Origin: Knoxdaviesia capensis
Taxonomy: Eukaryota > Ascomycota > Sordariomycetes > Microascales > Gondwanamycetaceae
Reading direction: 5' to 3'
NCBI GenBank assembly: GCA_001510575.1
Contig: LNGK01000003.1
Location: 3,859,732 to 3,923,731 of the forward strand
Length of the DNA: 64,000 bases
The position numbers were made by a program, and so were the translations under genes. The notes beneath the pieces are model-generated. The model was not told the DNA's origin, did no database searches, and saw only the letters and a program-made list of their open reading frames with translations. How positions within the stretch are numbered: the stretch's first letter is position 1; each line of letters starts with the position of its first letter. This document shows positions 34,951-47,543 of the stretch, one piece after another.

Positions 34951-35525
34951 ATTTTATTAGAGAAATATAGATATATATAGAAAATAAAATAAAAAAGTTA
35001 TCAAGTCGACATCGGACGTGTCATATGTGACGATACTAGTTACTCGTGATGTAAGACGCCCAATTTGGCGTTTTTTTCTTCTGGGCCTTTGCCTTCAAAG
35101 GTGGATTATAGGCCGTCTATTGGTGGGACGAGAGAGCGCACCAAACGAAGTGAGAAGATGAGGGGGAAACGGGCGGAGCCAGACAAGACAGGAAGTGTGA
35201 TATATTGGATCTCACTCGCTGTTGAGAGGGGTTTCATTCTCTTTCTCTCTGTCTCGTTCGGGTTTAATCGGTAAGGAGGTTTCCAGATGTTCCAAGTCCT
35301 GGCCATAACATAATATTACGATAACAAAGACGACGATGAACTGTCACATTTGACTCGACGTTTTTCTCTGGTCACCCAACCAAAAGCGGCTACGCAGTAA
35401 AATGAAATTTATGGCGGGCGAATATGCTGTTCCAGGGTCTGGGGTCCTGCTTCCCAAACGAACGGATACCAAAACCATATCCTGGGACATATGGCTTTTT
35501 AATGTGGTGCGCATGGGGGGAGGGG

Positions 35526-35537
35526 TACAGTACTGTA
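35526..35537. repeat. TACAGTACTGTA palindrome, copy 2
   Basis: Perfect palindrome extended by one base each side (GTACAGTACTGTAC, 35525-35538). Confidence 0.8.
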
Positions 35538-38500
35538 CTTAGGGGCGAAAAACGAAAATCCCAAGAGAAAGGCGGACCAGGGGGGGCCAGACGTTGTTCG
35601 TTGGGTGGTCCCAGCAAGCTGAAAAGCCGGCATGCACACAAGACAGCGCATGCGTTGCTACCCACCACCCAAGACCAAGAGAGAGAGCGAGAGAAAGCGG
35701 GCAAAGAGGGCAATATCCACCATTACGAAGCTAGCTAGCTGGTGTAAGCGAGAGGAAGAGAGAGCGGGTGGGAAAGATACTGCGGGTGGTCTTTGGAAGG
35801 AGCGACTCTTGCCATATGTGGCAGTAACTGGCAAGAGCGTGCGTGAACATCATGGATTGATTGATGCTCTGGGACTAGCCTTGGATTGATTAGGCATGGT
35901 ACTTTCCCGCGACGGCAAGAGCTAAGTGGGAAGAGGGAAAGATGTAACGCTGGACGTGGCTTCCCTCGTGGGAGACGAGTTGTCTGGGTCGCTCCTTCTT
36001 GGGGTTGGCATCCCTTTTCATGTGAGGAGGACGGATGAGGGGAAGAGCGAGCAAACGCTCGATGATGTCAAGAGGGAAGGGCCGACACGACCCAACAGCA
36101 TCCCAAACGGGGTCGGTCGCTCCTGCAGGTTTGCGCAGGCAACAGACGAGACGAACAACTGCACCTGATTAAGCTGCATTGGCGAGCTTCCCCCCCCACC
36201 ACACATACTCTCTCTCTCCTCTCGTTCATGCAGTCACTGACTCACGGGGTCCGGCTTATCTTTCTCTATTTCTCTTCCTTACACACACACTCTCTCGGCA
36301 CCGGTTGCAACTATCACCATCGCATCGCGGCTTGTTCCATCTGCGAGCATCTATCATCGTGTACATACAGGACTGCTATACTATAGCCGAGTACTTTTAC
36401 ATACATGCTGCTTCCTACTGTGACATACTCCGATGATGCTGGAGTCGTCTCTTCACCCCGTCTTCCACATCTCCCGATACCGCCTAGCCTGGAATCCATC
36501 CAAGCTGATCATCAGGTCTTCTTCTGATTCTATCCCCCCTGTTGGTTTGCCCGGCGCCGCCAGTGGGAAACCCCAGGAGTTGGCTGGTTGGTTGGCTGGT
36601 TTACTGGGCCCTGGTTTTGCGAACAGACAGACACACACACACACACACTCACTCGCTAGAAACAAGCGAAATTCTCCTGTTTGGGTGTTTGTTCCTCTTC
36701 GGCCGATAATCCTCTCATGAGTGAAAAATCGTCTCTCCCACCCCCGTTCAGGTCAAGGCGTGTGTGAAGCCAATCCGGTTTGGGTAAGGACCGGCCGAGG
36801 ATGAGAAAAAGGCAATAAGTATTGCAGCCACCTTAACCAAACTGTTGGGAACACATGGCGAAGAAGGGGTACAACTTGCGTCTGTTCTATCCCTGGAGAG
36901 AATGGACTGAGCATTGAGGTGAGAGAACATGCCGTTACATGACTCTCGCACGTCAATCAAGTCCTTCAAATCGACTGCTATCCAGACCGTCCGACCTAGT
37001 GCGAGCGTGTTCCCCCCTATGGGCCACTAAGCGAAGCCATGTCCGCCCCGGCCTCGTGGGAACCAGTCTGCCCGCTACCCTAGTTCGAGAAATCCTGCCC
37101 CAAGGCTATTCCTGGATCCTTATATATATGACAAGCCGGCCTCTTCATGGATCCGGAATTCTACGAGACGCCGGCCCTGGTGATGTGTCAAAAAACGGAG
37201 TGAGCGCTGGCCGTTTCTGCCTGCTGCTGTGAGGTGAGTGCTTTCAAAGAGGGCCGAAGGACAACGCTTCGCTTGGCTCAAGGGGAACCAAAGACCACGC
37301 AAAAAAAATACTGGGCCTGTCCGGTTGGAGAAGGGCTTGCAGTGTTCTTATCCGATGGGGCTGACCTCGTATCCGATCCTATTTTCTCTTTGGTAAGTGA
37401 TGAACCCTTCAGAACTGCCCGTATGGTAACGGCCATTACCCGCGCCGCTGACTTGCGAATTGCTGGCTGTTTTCCTCTGGATCATAATGCAGCATGTTTT
37501 CTCTCTTCGAAGCTCCCACCATATGGGGAATGATCATCGCCCCCAAGGAACCGGCGAGAGACCAAACGATACCACACACCACCATCCAGCCTACCCTGCA
37601 CCTCATCATCCACGACAGGGTTTGTGAACTGGTGTGGTTGCCCTCGCCCATGCAGCCCAGGCCTGCACCCAGACCGCTGGGTTTGGAGGGTGTGCAGACA
37701 CTGGGAACTGGGAACTGATGGAGGGGTGGACACTGCAAGTGGAGGAGACGAAGCGTCGCTACAGCTTCTCCAAATTCCATTGGGACACTCGGCTGGCCTT
37801 GGTGGAGCTGCCACTAAGAACCACATGCAGCTACCATTTCGAGATGTCCAATTGCCAGTCAGTTCGCCAAAGGTGTTCCACCCGGCTGATGGGCTGGACC
37901 CAAACCGAATGGCGAGGCCGTACATCACAAATACCAGGTCAACCCCCCCCCCCTCTTCCTCTGCTCTAATCGTGGTGGATATCACCAGCGTGTGTTCCTC
38001 GCCAATTGCGCTCCCAGGCCCTCACACCACAAACTAGCACATCCATCTCCACCATCAGCAAGCCAATGCTGAACTGCCGTGCAGAATGGCGGGCGGGCAG
38101 AGGAATTTCCACGTAACAGGATATCAGAGGGGTTGAGAGCAGCCGGGATCCCTGGTTGAAGAAATGTTCTTGGCTGCTTCTGCGGGAAATGTTTCTCCTG
38201 CTCTTCCTTCCTGCTCTCCCGCCAGCAAGTTGACTCCGGTCCAGCCATCTGGGAGTTATGAGCCAGTGAGGGGGGGGGGATATATCTTTCAGCAGGACTT
38301 CTGTCTACTGGTTCACCAAAACACGGCGAGAGAGAAGACCACCTCCAAGCTTTCTGCGGTGCTTATCGTCCTATGACTCCTATCCTTTCCACGGAGATCA
38401 CCGGTCCCGGATGTCGAAGGCCCCCAATCCACTCAAACTCGACAAGTACTACTCGGCCTTGCCTATCGCCCCGAGCGAGCGGCACTAACTATCAAGCAGC

Positions 38501-38660
38501 AATCTTGCTTCCTGCTTTCCTGCTTTCCTTTATTTTTCTGGGCCGAGCATGGGCTTATTGATGGTCTGTGCCCATCGGGCTCGGTGTGGGTAAGTGAGGG
38601 TCCCCCTCCATGGCCCAATCCCCAACCCGATCTCACCGATTCCGAGGCTCGTCGGTTTCC

Positions 38661-38699
38661 CTTCTTCTTCTTCTTCTTCTTCTTCTTCTTCTTCTTCTT
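38661..38699. repeat. (CTT)13 microsatellite
   Basis: Thirteen perfect CTT trinucleotides in intergenic DNA; read as AAG on the minus strand. Confidence 0.9.
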
Positions 38700-39752
38700 T
38701 TGCAATCATGCAAAGAGCCGGGCCATATGGCGTGAGGGTTGGGCCTAAAGTTCGGAGGCTCCCTTGACCGATAAGCGGAGCAGTCTGTATCTATCCGGCT
38801 TGGGTGTGTACCTTTGAGCTCTTTTCGCTCCTCTCCTCTTATGTGGCCTGGCCCCTCTGTGCAAACTTATTTTCTCCTCATACAGTAGAAACATCACGCC
38901 CCCTCTTTGCAAGTTGCCAAATATGGGTCAAGGTGCTCCACTGGCTGCAGCCGCACGCTAGCTTGCTGTCTGCCTGTCGTTCTTGTCTGTCCAAGTGTAT
39001 CTCAGACAAGCTTATCTTGTCTTGTACCGCGAACTACTATCTGCTCACAGGGCACAAGAACAGACTCGTGTATCACAAATAGACGGACAGAAACCAGAGG
39101 TTACATCTGTGATTCCCATTTGGGGTGTTACTGTTCCACATACATGAGCCAAAAAAAAAAAGAAAAGAAAAAGAGAAACAAATAAACAGGTACCGACAAT
39201 AATTCGGAGGTGTTCGCCCCTGGAGGAGGGGCGGCACAGAACCCTCCCGAGAACCAATCCCATGTAATATCCAAACCAACCATAGAAAACAGAAAAGACA
39301 GATAACAAAATTCCGAGACGCCGGTTCCCTTCTAATAAGATTCCAGTTTGTGTGTTCCCATTCCGATCTAGAAACAAATGAAAAAAAAAAGATTGCTGTG
39401 ACATGTTCTGTGGCAGATAAAAAGAAAAAAGAAATCGAGGAGGGGGAGGGATATGGACCCCGTAGACCCTGGACTAAAAAAACAGGCTGGATAGCGATGA
39501 GGAAGGACAGAGGGAAAAGAAAAAGAAAAAGATGCCGGACAATGCGGAGGTCCCGAAGGTGTGACAGTCATTCTGCGAGTCGGTGTAACGACCAGAAAAA
39601 GAGGAAAAAGAAAAAGAAAAAGGAGACGGACGATAAGCGAGGATGGGACGTATCGTATGGCTGAAAAAGGAAGAGGAAAGAAGATCAAGTGGCGTGTATA
39701 TATAAGAGCATTCTCATCCCCCGGGAAGTTCAAGCAGGCCGGGCAATCACGG

Positions 39753-42700
39753 CTAGCGGAACGACTTCTCGATGTAGACCAGCAGCATGCCGCCGGAAAT
39801 CGGGTTGTCCTTGGGGTCCTTGAGCGGGATGTAGCGGTAGCCCGGCTGCAGGCGACGCAGGCGGATGCAGGCCCACGAGAGGAGCTCGTCGCGGCGCAGC
39901 GTGGATTCGTCTTCGATTTTGAAGCTGGATGGGAGAACCGAGTAGTTAGTATATCGGGGGGGGGGAGAGAGAGAGAGAGAGAGGAGGAAGAAAAAGGAAG
40001 AACAGAGCGAGAAAACAAGAATCGAGAATCAGGAACAACGAAGGAAAAACACAAGGAGGAAAAGACACCAGAAAAAGACCTACCGCACAAACGTAAACTC
40101 CTCCACCACCCGCGGCACATCCGTAAACACAATCGTCGAGCCGTGGTCGCCCCAGTCCGGGTTCTGCGAGTCGCCGGGCTTGGACTTGAGCTTGTACTCC
40201 GACTGCTCCTTCGGCGCCGGGCCCGCCCCGACACCACTACCGGTCGCTCCGGTACCGGTCCCGACCACGGAACCACCACCGCCGACGCCGCCAGCAGCTC
40301 CGAGATTCGGCGTCCCCAGCACGCTCGCGCTGCTCCCGCTCGCCTCCGACGACATCGTGCTCGTCTTCTCCAGCCGCTTATCCCGCTTATCCGTGTGAAT
40401 CTCGCACGTGACGACCGGCTGCAGCCCGCTCCCGTCGCGCGCCATCTCCGGATAACTCGCGACCTCGCGGTTAAATACATTGTGGCCCGACAAGAACGTG
40501 ATCTTCAGGGTCAGCAGCCGGTGGTCGACGGCCTCGACATGTGTTTCCGCGACTTTGTTCGTCGAGAGGTAGGCCGGCGGCTTGAGCACCCACCCACCTT
40601 CCCCGGCGAACATGCCGTCGTTGAGCATCATGCCCTCATCCTGCACCTGCCAGTTCATCGCGACCATCTGCACGCCTTTGCGCCAGAACTGCGCCGGGTC
40701 GGGGTTGGTGCTGAGGATGCGCTTGCCGTCCGGAAAGGCACGCATGAAGTAGGCCTTGTTGTGGCGGAACAGGTCGCGCGGCTTCGCGTTGTATAGGTCG
40801 AGGATGCGGCTCTCGCTGACGGAGAAGATGTGGCTGGGCTTTTTGGACGCCGGCGTGTCGAAGTGCTTGAAGTGCTCGCTGTGCGTATAGATCGCCAGGC
40901 TACTGAGGCTGGGGCAGATGGTGACCTTGCCGCGCGGCGGCGTTGGCAGCGGTGTTGTTGTTGTTGCCGGGGCGGCGGCGGCGGTCGCATGGAACGCGCG
41001 GATCGACGCGTGGTCGTCGTCGTCCTCCGACGCCTCGCCATCGGTCAGGTGGTCCTGTAGAGCGAGCGACCCGGGCAGGCGCTGCTTGGCCTCGAGCGGG
41101 GCCTTTTTCACTTTCACGAGGATCTTGTCCATCAGGTCGGCCAGGTTCGGCACGCGGAAGCGCGGGTCGCAGCCCTGGAACGGCTGGTCCAGCAGCAGCT
41201 CGCCCCACTCCTCGCGCATGATGCGCACCATCAGTTCCTGCTGCTCGTGGTCGGCGTGCACCTCGAGGCTGACGATCACCGGCAGGTGGTTCGTCACGAA
41301 CGCCGACTCGCGGATCGCCGCGCACACCTCGCGGAACCCGCACGGCGACGTGAGGGTCCAGCCGTGCGTGACGATCGGCTCGAAGTTGCGCGACCGGGAC
41401 CGCGTGCGCGGCCCACCGCCGCCGAACTGCGTGTCCTGGCGGGGCGTCATGAACGGGTCGGCCGGGACGCTATCGGGGGCGGCGGCACCGGTGGTGTGGT
41501 TGAACAGGCTGTCTTTGGTGCTGTACAGGCTGAGGTTTGTCGAGCTGTCGCGCGGGTCGGGCGTGGCCGGCGCGCCGCTGGGGCTGTGCGAGTTGCGCTG
41601 GCGCGTGCGCGGGGTGCGGTCGCCAAAGATGTGGCGGGCCGAGTCGACGGTGTCCTCGACGGTGTCGAACACGGTGGCGGCCATGTGCGGGAGCGATTCG
41701 CCGGACACGCCGCGGCGGTGGGTCAGGACGTCCAGCGAAGTCGACGGCATGGCGTCGCCGTTCCACACGTCGATTTCGATGCAGCGGCAGCCTCGCGAGA
41801 GGACCTATAAGTAAGAGTATCAGTATCAGAATCGGTGATCCATCTACGTACGTCGCACGGAAAGACAAACGACAAAAACAGAGAGCCCTTACCGTTTTGT
41901 AGGCCTCGGGCGAACTGCGCGACGCCAGCTGGTTGCCCTGAATATACGTATTATGGCTACTATTGATGAAGTAGTTGGTGATCGGGTGGTCTAGGTCGAT
42001 TGGCAATGGCTTGGCCACGGCACAGAACCCAAAGCGCACCAGCAGGATCTCCATGAACTCGCCGAGCTTGTACTCGAGGAGGGTCAGGGCCACCTCGACC
42101 TCGTCGGCAGACTCGCCCTGTACGCCGATTAGGAAGCGGGCCAGCGCGTCGCGCGGCAGCGTCGAGTGCCCGCCACTTAGCTCCTGGTACACCAGCTGCA
42201 GCTTGTGCTGCACGGCCAGGTTCAGGAAGCTGGTGTACGAGGTGGCGGCGGTCATGACTGGGTCTGCGTGGAGGCTGCTAGGGGCGGTGGTGCACGGGCA
42301 CTGCATCGAGGACGCGACGGACGGTGACAGCGGGTGCGAGCAGCCGGGCGGGCCGATGTTCGCGGCGCTGGACGACCGCGAGTCCAACTGCCGGTGCGCG
42401 GAGTTCGACGCATGGTGGTGGCTCCCGCTGCTGGAGTTTCGGTTGTGGTGTAGATGCAGGTGATGGTGGTGGTGGTCGCTGGCGTTATGGTCGTGCTGGA
42501 GCATGTTCATCTCCAGCTCCTGGTTCTGGGTAGTGGTGGTGGTGGTGGTGGTACCGGCCGCGTCAAGGTCGAGGTCGATGCCGAGGCCACGCAAACCCGG
42601 GGCGAGCAGCTTCTCGGAGTGGGCGCAGTCCAGCGAGCAGCGCACGGTGGCGGCGTCGGTGTGGCTGCGCCGGTCATAATCGGTGACGCGTATGGGCGGC

Positions 42701-42938
42701 TTGTGGAAGCCGTCCTGGGCGGGCGACAGCACGGTGGTCACGCCGATCAGCTTCTGCAGGGTCTGCTTGGACTTTTGAGTGTGGGCTTCCAAGATGCGCA
42801 TGGTGGGGCGCCGCTTCACCCGGTGAGAGCGCCGGAAAGGCCATATCTTGTGGGGGGTGTCAGACGGAGACTGAATAGGTGGGAGGGGCCGAGAGTGATC
42901 AGGGATGGGATGGGATAAACACTTACTTGCAAACACAT
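39753..42938 (-). CDS. plcA: Phosphoinositide-specific phospholipase C
   Basis: Hydrolyses PIP2 to inositol trisphosphate and diacylglycerol at the plasma membrane. Exons 42938-42927 (MCLQ), 42870-41893, 41804-40084 and 39924-39753 join in frame to 960 residues. Residues 1-200 are low complexity, with poly-Thr and His-rich runs. EF-hand-like helices come next. The X domain carries FINSSHNTYIQGNQL with the first catalytic His and GCRCIEIDVWNGD with metal ligands; after an unusual insert of about 115 residues comes PIVTHGWTLTS with the second His. The Y domain carries HNKAYFMRAFPDGKRILSTN, then MVAMNWQ and a GGWVLKP end. A C2 domain follows (LLTLKITFLSGHNVF), holding a Gly/Ser insert, and the last exon completes it (GGMLLVYIEKSFR). 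No PH domain is seen. The start rests on the tiny first exon with a consensus GTAAGT donor. The symbol follows Aspergillus convention and the paralogue number is unknown. Confidence 0.9.
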
Positions 42939-43969
42939 TCCGTGGGGGGAGGAGGAGAGGAAGATCGGTTGGGTCTCTCTGTCGGTCCGGTCTGGTCTAG
43001 TTGTCGGCCTTCACAGCTGAAGGAAGATTAACACCAGTTTTATAGTCTGGCACTACTAGTACTCAAAACAAGCAAAAAAAAAAAAAAAAGCTCCGTGTTC
43101 CAGCGAGCTGGACCTGACCCGACCCGATGGGTTGGAACCGGCGCGGACTTTTTGGTGGTCCCAGCCCGGGCCGAAACTAGGCGTGGAAAAGGCTGAATGT
43201 TCCGTTGAAATCTTCACCCCAGAAAAGAGACAGAAATAGATGTACGAAGGAGTCAATTGAGGGAAACGGCAACACGCCGGAGGGTTGAAGAGATGTGAGG
43301 GGGAATGGCAGCGGAGGAGGGAAAATATGTGAGAAAGGAAAAAGAGAGAGACCTGAAAAGACCCAGAAAAAAAACGGCAAGAAAGTAAGAACCAAGGAAG
43401 ATTATATGTAATGTCTCCGAAGGGAAGTAAGACGAAGTAAAAAAAAATGATTAATGCACAGGGGGGGAGAGACAGCGGCTCAAAATAACGTTTTGGGGCG
43501 GGAGACAACTCGTGTCGAACGGCGGGGATTAGACGAGACAAATATAGCATAGACTTGAGGACCCAGGGTTCGAGGGTTGGGAAGAGAAAGGGAAGATAAA
43601 TAAGAAGAAGAGATGATCTGTGAAGAGGAGGGAGACGGCAGATGAAGATATTTAGCAACACACATACACAGGACGAGATACGCACACACCCTGACAGCTC
43701 ACGAAGGACGGCAGGGCAAATTACAAACAGAAAAAAAAATGAATAAAATGCTGCTATGAAGAGAAGAAGAAGAAGGTTATGAAGATGATGATCAGTTAGA
43801 GTAAAGGGCCAGCATAAAAGCCAAACACGAAAGTCGGATTTGCTGGGGGGTAGGTATCAAGGTTCGTTCTTCGGGTGGCCGAGGCGCAGCACAAAACACA
43901 GACACACACACAACAGTCTGCAGCAGCACAGCATAGCACACACAACGAACAACCGATGGCATCCAGAGA

Positions 43970-43972
<3 letters not shown>

Positions 43973-44003
<31 letters not shown>
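43973..44003. repeat. (GA)n microsatellite
   Basis: About 15 units of AG/GA in the plcA upstream region. Confidence 0.88.
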
Positions 44004-44005
<2 letters not shown>

Positions 44006-45150
44006 CACAAAATGGCACAGCAGGCAGTTAAAATTCGCCGGCAACGAATCACCAGCGAAAACCAGCCGAAGCCAGGCCGGCTGAAAAGCACACACCCACT
44101 GGGGAGACTTGGAGAGATCGCGGGAGGATGAAGACAAGGAGGCGGCGTATCAAAAGAACGAACACATCCCAGCTGGCCGATTGGAGGAGCATGAAGGAAG
44201 GCGGCGAGGGAAGAGGGTGTAAGGTACCCGCAAAGGACCGTAGTCTCCATTGTCTGTTCGGTAGGGCTCGTAGGGTCGGGATGAAGGCCTAAGAGTATGT
44301 ATAGGGCTGGCTGTCAACCTCAACGCGTGATTGGGAAGGGCGTGAGGGAAGAGAGAATGACAATTGGGAATAAATAGAACACACACACCAGCTGGCCGAT
44401 CGGAGGAGGACAGATGATCGATTCCGGCTGGATCTGTGACGAATGGGAGATCAACAACACAATTGGTCTTTTCTCTCCCGGAGATTCATTTTTTTTTGTG
44501 TAAATTCTCTTGAATGGAGGGAGCATCGTGATCATCGCTGAAAAGACGACAACTCGGGCTGGTGAAGAGTGCACGATCGACGTGGCAAAAGGGAAAGTCG
44601 CAGCAGTTGGAGGTCCTCCAGCTCCACTGAGGGCTGTGACAACACACACACACACACACTAGAGCGAAGATGCACATACCGTTCAGGTGATGGACAAGCA
44701 CCGCCGGGCAGAGACGCCCCAATCGAGTGTCGGGAGAGAGAGGCAGACCTGGTGATGGCACAAGGCAGCAATATCAGCAAGCGCTGGAGTGGCGTCGTTG
44801 AGAATCGGGGGAGATAGGAGAAGAATGGAGGGCGGGAGGAGAAAGAAGAGACAAGATACAAATATATCCCAAAGCAGGAAGAGTCCCGAGGAAGGCAAAG
44901 TGAGCTCCAACAAAACGGCCTATTCCCGATCTCTGTCGGTGTGTGTTTTTCTCGCTTTCGGGGTTCTCGCTTGGCCACTTTCGCTGCCTCCCCCACTTTC
45001 AACGCCCTCTGCCGATACGACTGTACAGTACACTGTACAGCACAGCACAGCACACAGATCTGCAGGCCTCAAAAGAGAGAGAGTGTGTGTGAAGATTGGA
45101 TAGAGTGGCGAGAAACCCCGGCGTGCCGTGCGGAGAAAGGATGGATATCA

Positions 45151-45154
<4 letters not shown>

Positions 45155-45185
<31 letters not shown>
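45155..45185. repeat. (GA)n microsatellite
   Basis: About 15 units of AG/GA in the plcA upstream region. Confidence 0.88.
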
Positions 45186-45186
<1 letters not shown>

Positions 45187-46283
45187 GGAATCACCCAAAA
45201 ACGTGAGAAGAGAATAAAAGCGAAGATCTACCGTGACAAAGAAGCAGGAGACAAAACCCCACGACCTCGTCTGCACCTTCCCACAACCAAAAGCCCAAAG
45301 CAAGCACCCATCACCACCGGGTCCGTCCGTCTCTTTTGCTCGTTCGGGCGGGTTCCGCTTGTTCGTGGCTGGGCCCTTTCGCTCTTACGCACGGCAGGGG
45401 ACCAGGGAAGTCAGTCCTTATTCTTTGTCCACCCACGGATAAGAAAAAACAATTTAAATTCCATGCCCATGGAGGCCCGCTACCTGTAGGTCGGTACATG
45501 CATTTTGCAATTGTGCATGCACCCGTCATGTACTCTTCGCTGTCTGGCCTGACCAAGGTGAGGGACTCGTCAACATAGTGAGAGGTCACGTGACTTGAAC
45601 ATTCGCTGTGAACAGGTGTATTATTAGGGTTGTGACATGCTACTATCGCGCGTAAGTATTAGTGAGCCTTGGGACGACGACGTCAAAAGAACCCGGCACG
45701 CACAGAGCTCGTCTGAAGAGACCGCACCCGACAGACAACCACCGAACTTGGATGATGATCGACTGAGAGGATGCAGGACTTCGAATTAAAAGCACATCTC
45801 ACGTCTGGGTCTAATGGACCGAGAAACCCTGGTTGATTGTGCAAGGTTGGAGGACAGCAGGGGGCAGTGGGTTCCATCCAGCCATCCAGAACACCATCAC
45901 GTCTCCGCGGACGAAGGCCAACATAGCATATGCACAGTAATTTCGTCGGTTCCGGATATCTCCACACATGTAGCCTAAGTCATATATCAACCCCGAAACG
46001 TCCAACCAACGAACTTCTTCACCGATCTATCTCCTCTCGGAGACATTTTTCCCAGGGTCGCTGGGATGCACGGCCTCCCTGTGTGTGTGTGGAAGGATAT
46101 GTGTGTATGTGTGCTGTGCTTTGGCCAGATGCAAAATCAATCGACTCCCTGGGTGGTGTGAGAAGGCTAGAGAATTGATAGAAGCAAAGAAGGGAGTAGA
46201 GCTGAAGCAACAGAGATCTCGCTGATCACCGCGCCGACGATCCGCGATGCGGAATGCTCATAGAACCACACAGAACCCTAAGA

Positions 46284-46307
46284 TGTGTGTGTGTGTGTGT
46301 GTGTGTG
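46284..46307. repeat. (TG)12 microsatellite
   Basis: Twelve perfect TG units. Confidence 0.88.
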
Positions 46308-47543
46308 GTTACATGTGCACGATGTAGAAAGAAAGAAAAAAAAGAGAAATCTCAGCTCGCAAAGTCCCCCAACCACGATCCCGCCGATCCAGCTACCGAC
46401 TTCACTTGTACACCCAAATTCCCAACCAGCCAATCCTGTGTCCGTCCGTCTTCTGCACACTCGCACACCCCCAATGCCGCCCCCAAAATTGCCCGCCGGA
46501 TCTTATGCCCGGACCCGGCTGGTCCAGCCAAACAGCAAAATCAACTTGATACCGGAGACTATCACAGAACGAGAAGAAAGGGAAAAAAAAAAATACAAAA
46601 CCAGTATGAGCTAGGCGGTGATCGTATCCGTCAACTCGCTCGCTCACTCATTCCCAGCACAGCCCCTCCACTACTCCCCCAACACACAACACACATATGC
46701 TCATCTACATAACTCACACATGCAGCATGCAGCGTTCCGAGGAACGGCGCCCCCTCAAGCCACACCATCCCGTCCGTCGTGACAAACTAATAGCCGGGGC
46801 TTCTTTGGGGCCCTTTGCCTCCTCCCCCCAGCTACAACTCGACTCTCTAACTCGCAACATTTTTCAATCCTGCCTGCTGCACACTCTTGCTTCAACGTGT
46901 ACGACGTACAACCACAGCAATCTCGTCCCGTCCGGACACCCTAATCCACGTATATACACGAAATCCTGCAAATCCCATCGTGTCTCCCCAATCGTCGATG
47001 TGCACAGCTAGCTCTGCTGTCATCGCCGCCAATCCTCCTCGACTACATACACTCATCCAAAGAATATTCCACAAATCTTACACACCCCACTAATCTTCTC
47101 GATTGGGTCTCGCCATCCGCCCCGCTAGGCCCGGGAAACTATCTGCCCACAGACCGCCGCCAGCATTCAAGCTGAAGCCATGGGAAAGTTACACACGCAT
47201 GCAGAGGTAGATACACCAAGAGGACCTGAAAATGTCTCGCCTCTCGCTAATCAAAGAAAAAAAAGCGAACAAGTAATGGATAAAAGTCAGCATCGATCGA
47301 TCCACACACAGATCAACCCCATGTAATCAATCCAATATGGAAGAGAAAATCAGAACTATTCAAGCTAGAAACCAGAGACCAGTACCCATCGTGAAGAAAA
47401 TAGAACACCAAGAAAAATCATGAGCTCCTCCAAACTCGCTGTGAAGAGAAATAAAGCCCTGTAAACGTCATCCAGAAAACAGAAAGAAATAATAACAAAA
47501 AATTGTAACAAAATCCGGATCGGTCGGCCGGCTCTAGACAGGA

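Larger units (their letters stand above)
34951..39752. other. 4.8-kb intergenic region
   Basis: No gene is supported. It contains one TACAGTACTGTA palindrome (35526-35537), a CT-rich plus-strand stretch with several ATGs at 36185-36480 that could start a noncoding or very short transcript, a (CTT)13 run at 38661-38699, and A/G-rich DNA at 39380-39640 next to the phospholipase gene end. A plus-strand frame of 95 codons at 36433-36720 lacks conserved features. Confidence 0.45.
42939..47533. other. 4.6-kb region upstream of plcA
   Basis: No gene is supported. The minus strand is CT-rich at 43200-43720 and again around 44100-44500, suiting the plcA promoter and leader. GA runs lie at 43973-44003 and 45155-45185, and a TG run at 46284-46307. 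A 21-bp near-identical direct repeat, CCAGCTGGCCGAT(T/C)GGAGGAG, occurs at 44169-44189 and 44388-44408. A near-palindrome GTACAGTACACTGTAC is at 45023-45038. The last 200 bases probably hold the 3' end of the Q-rich gene transcript. Confidence 0.45.
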
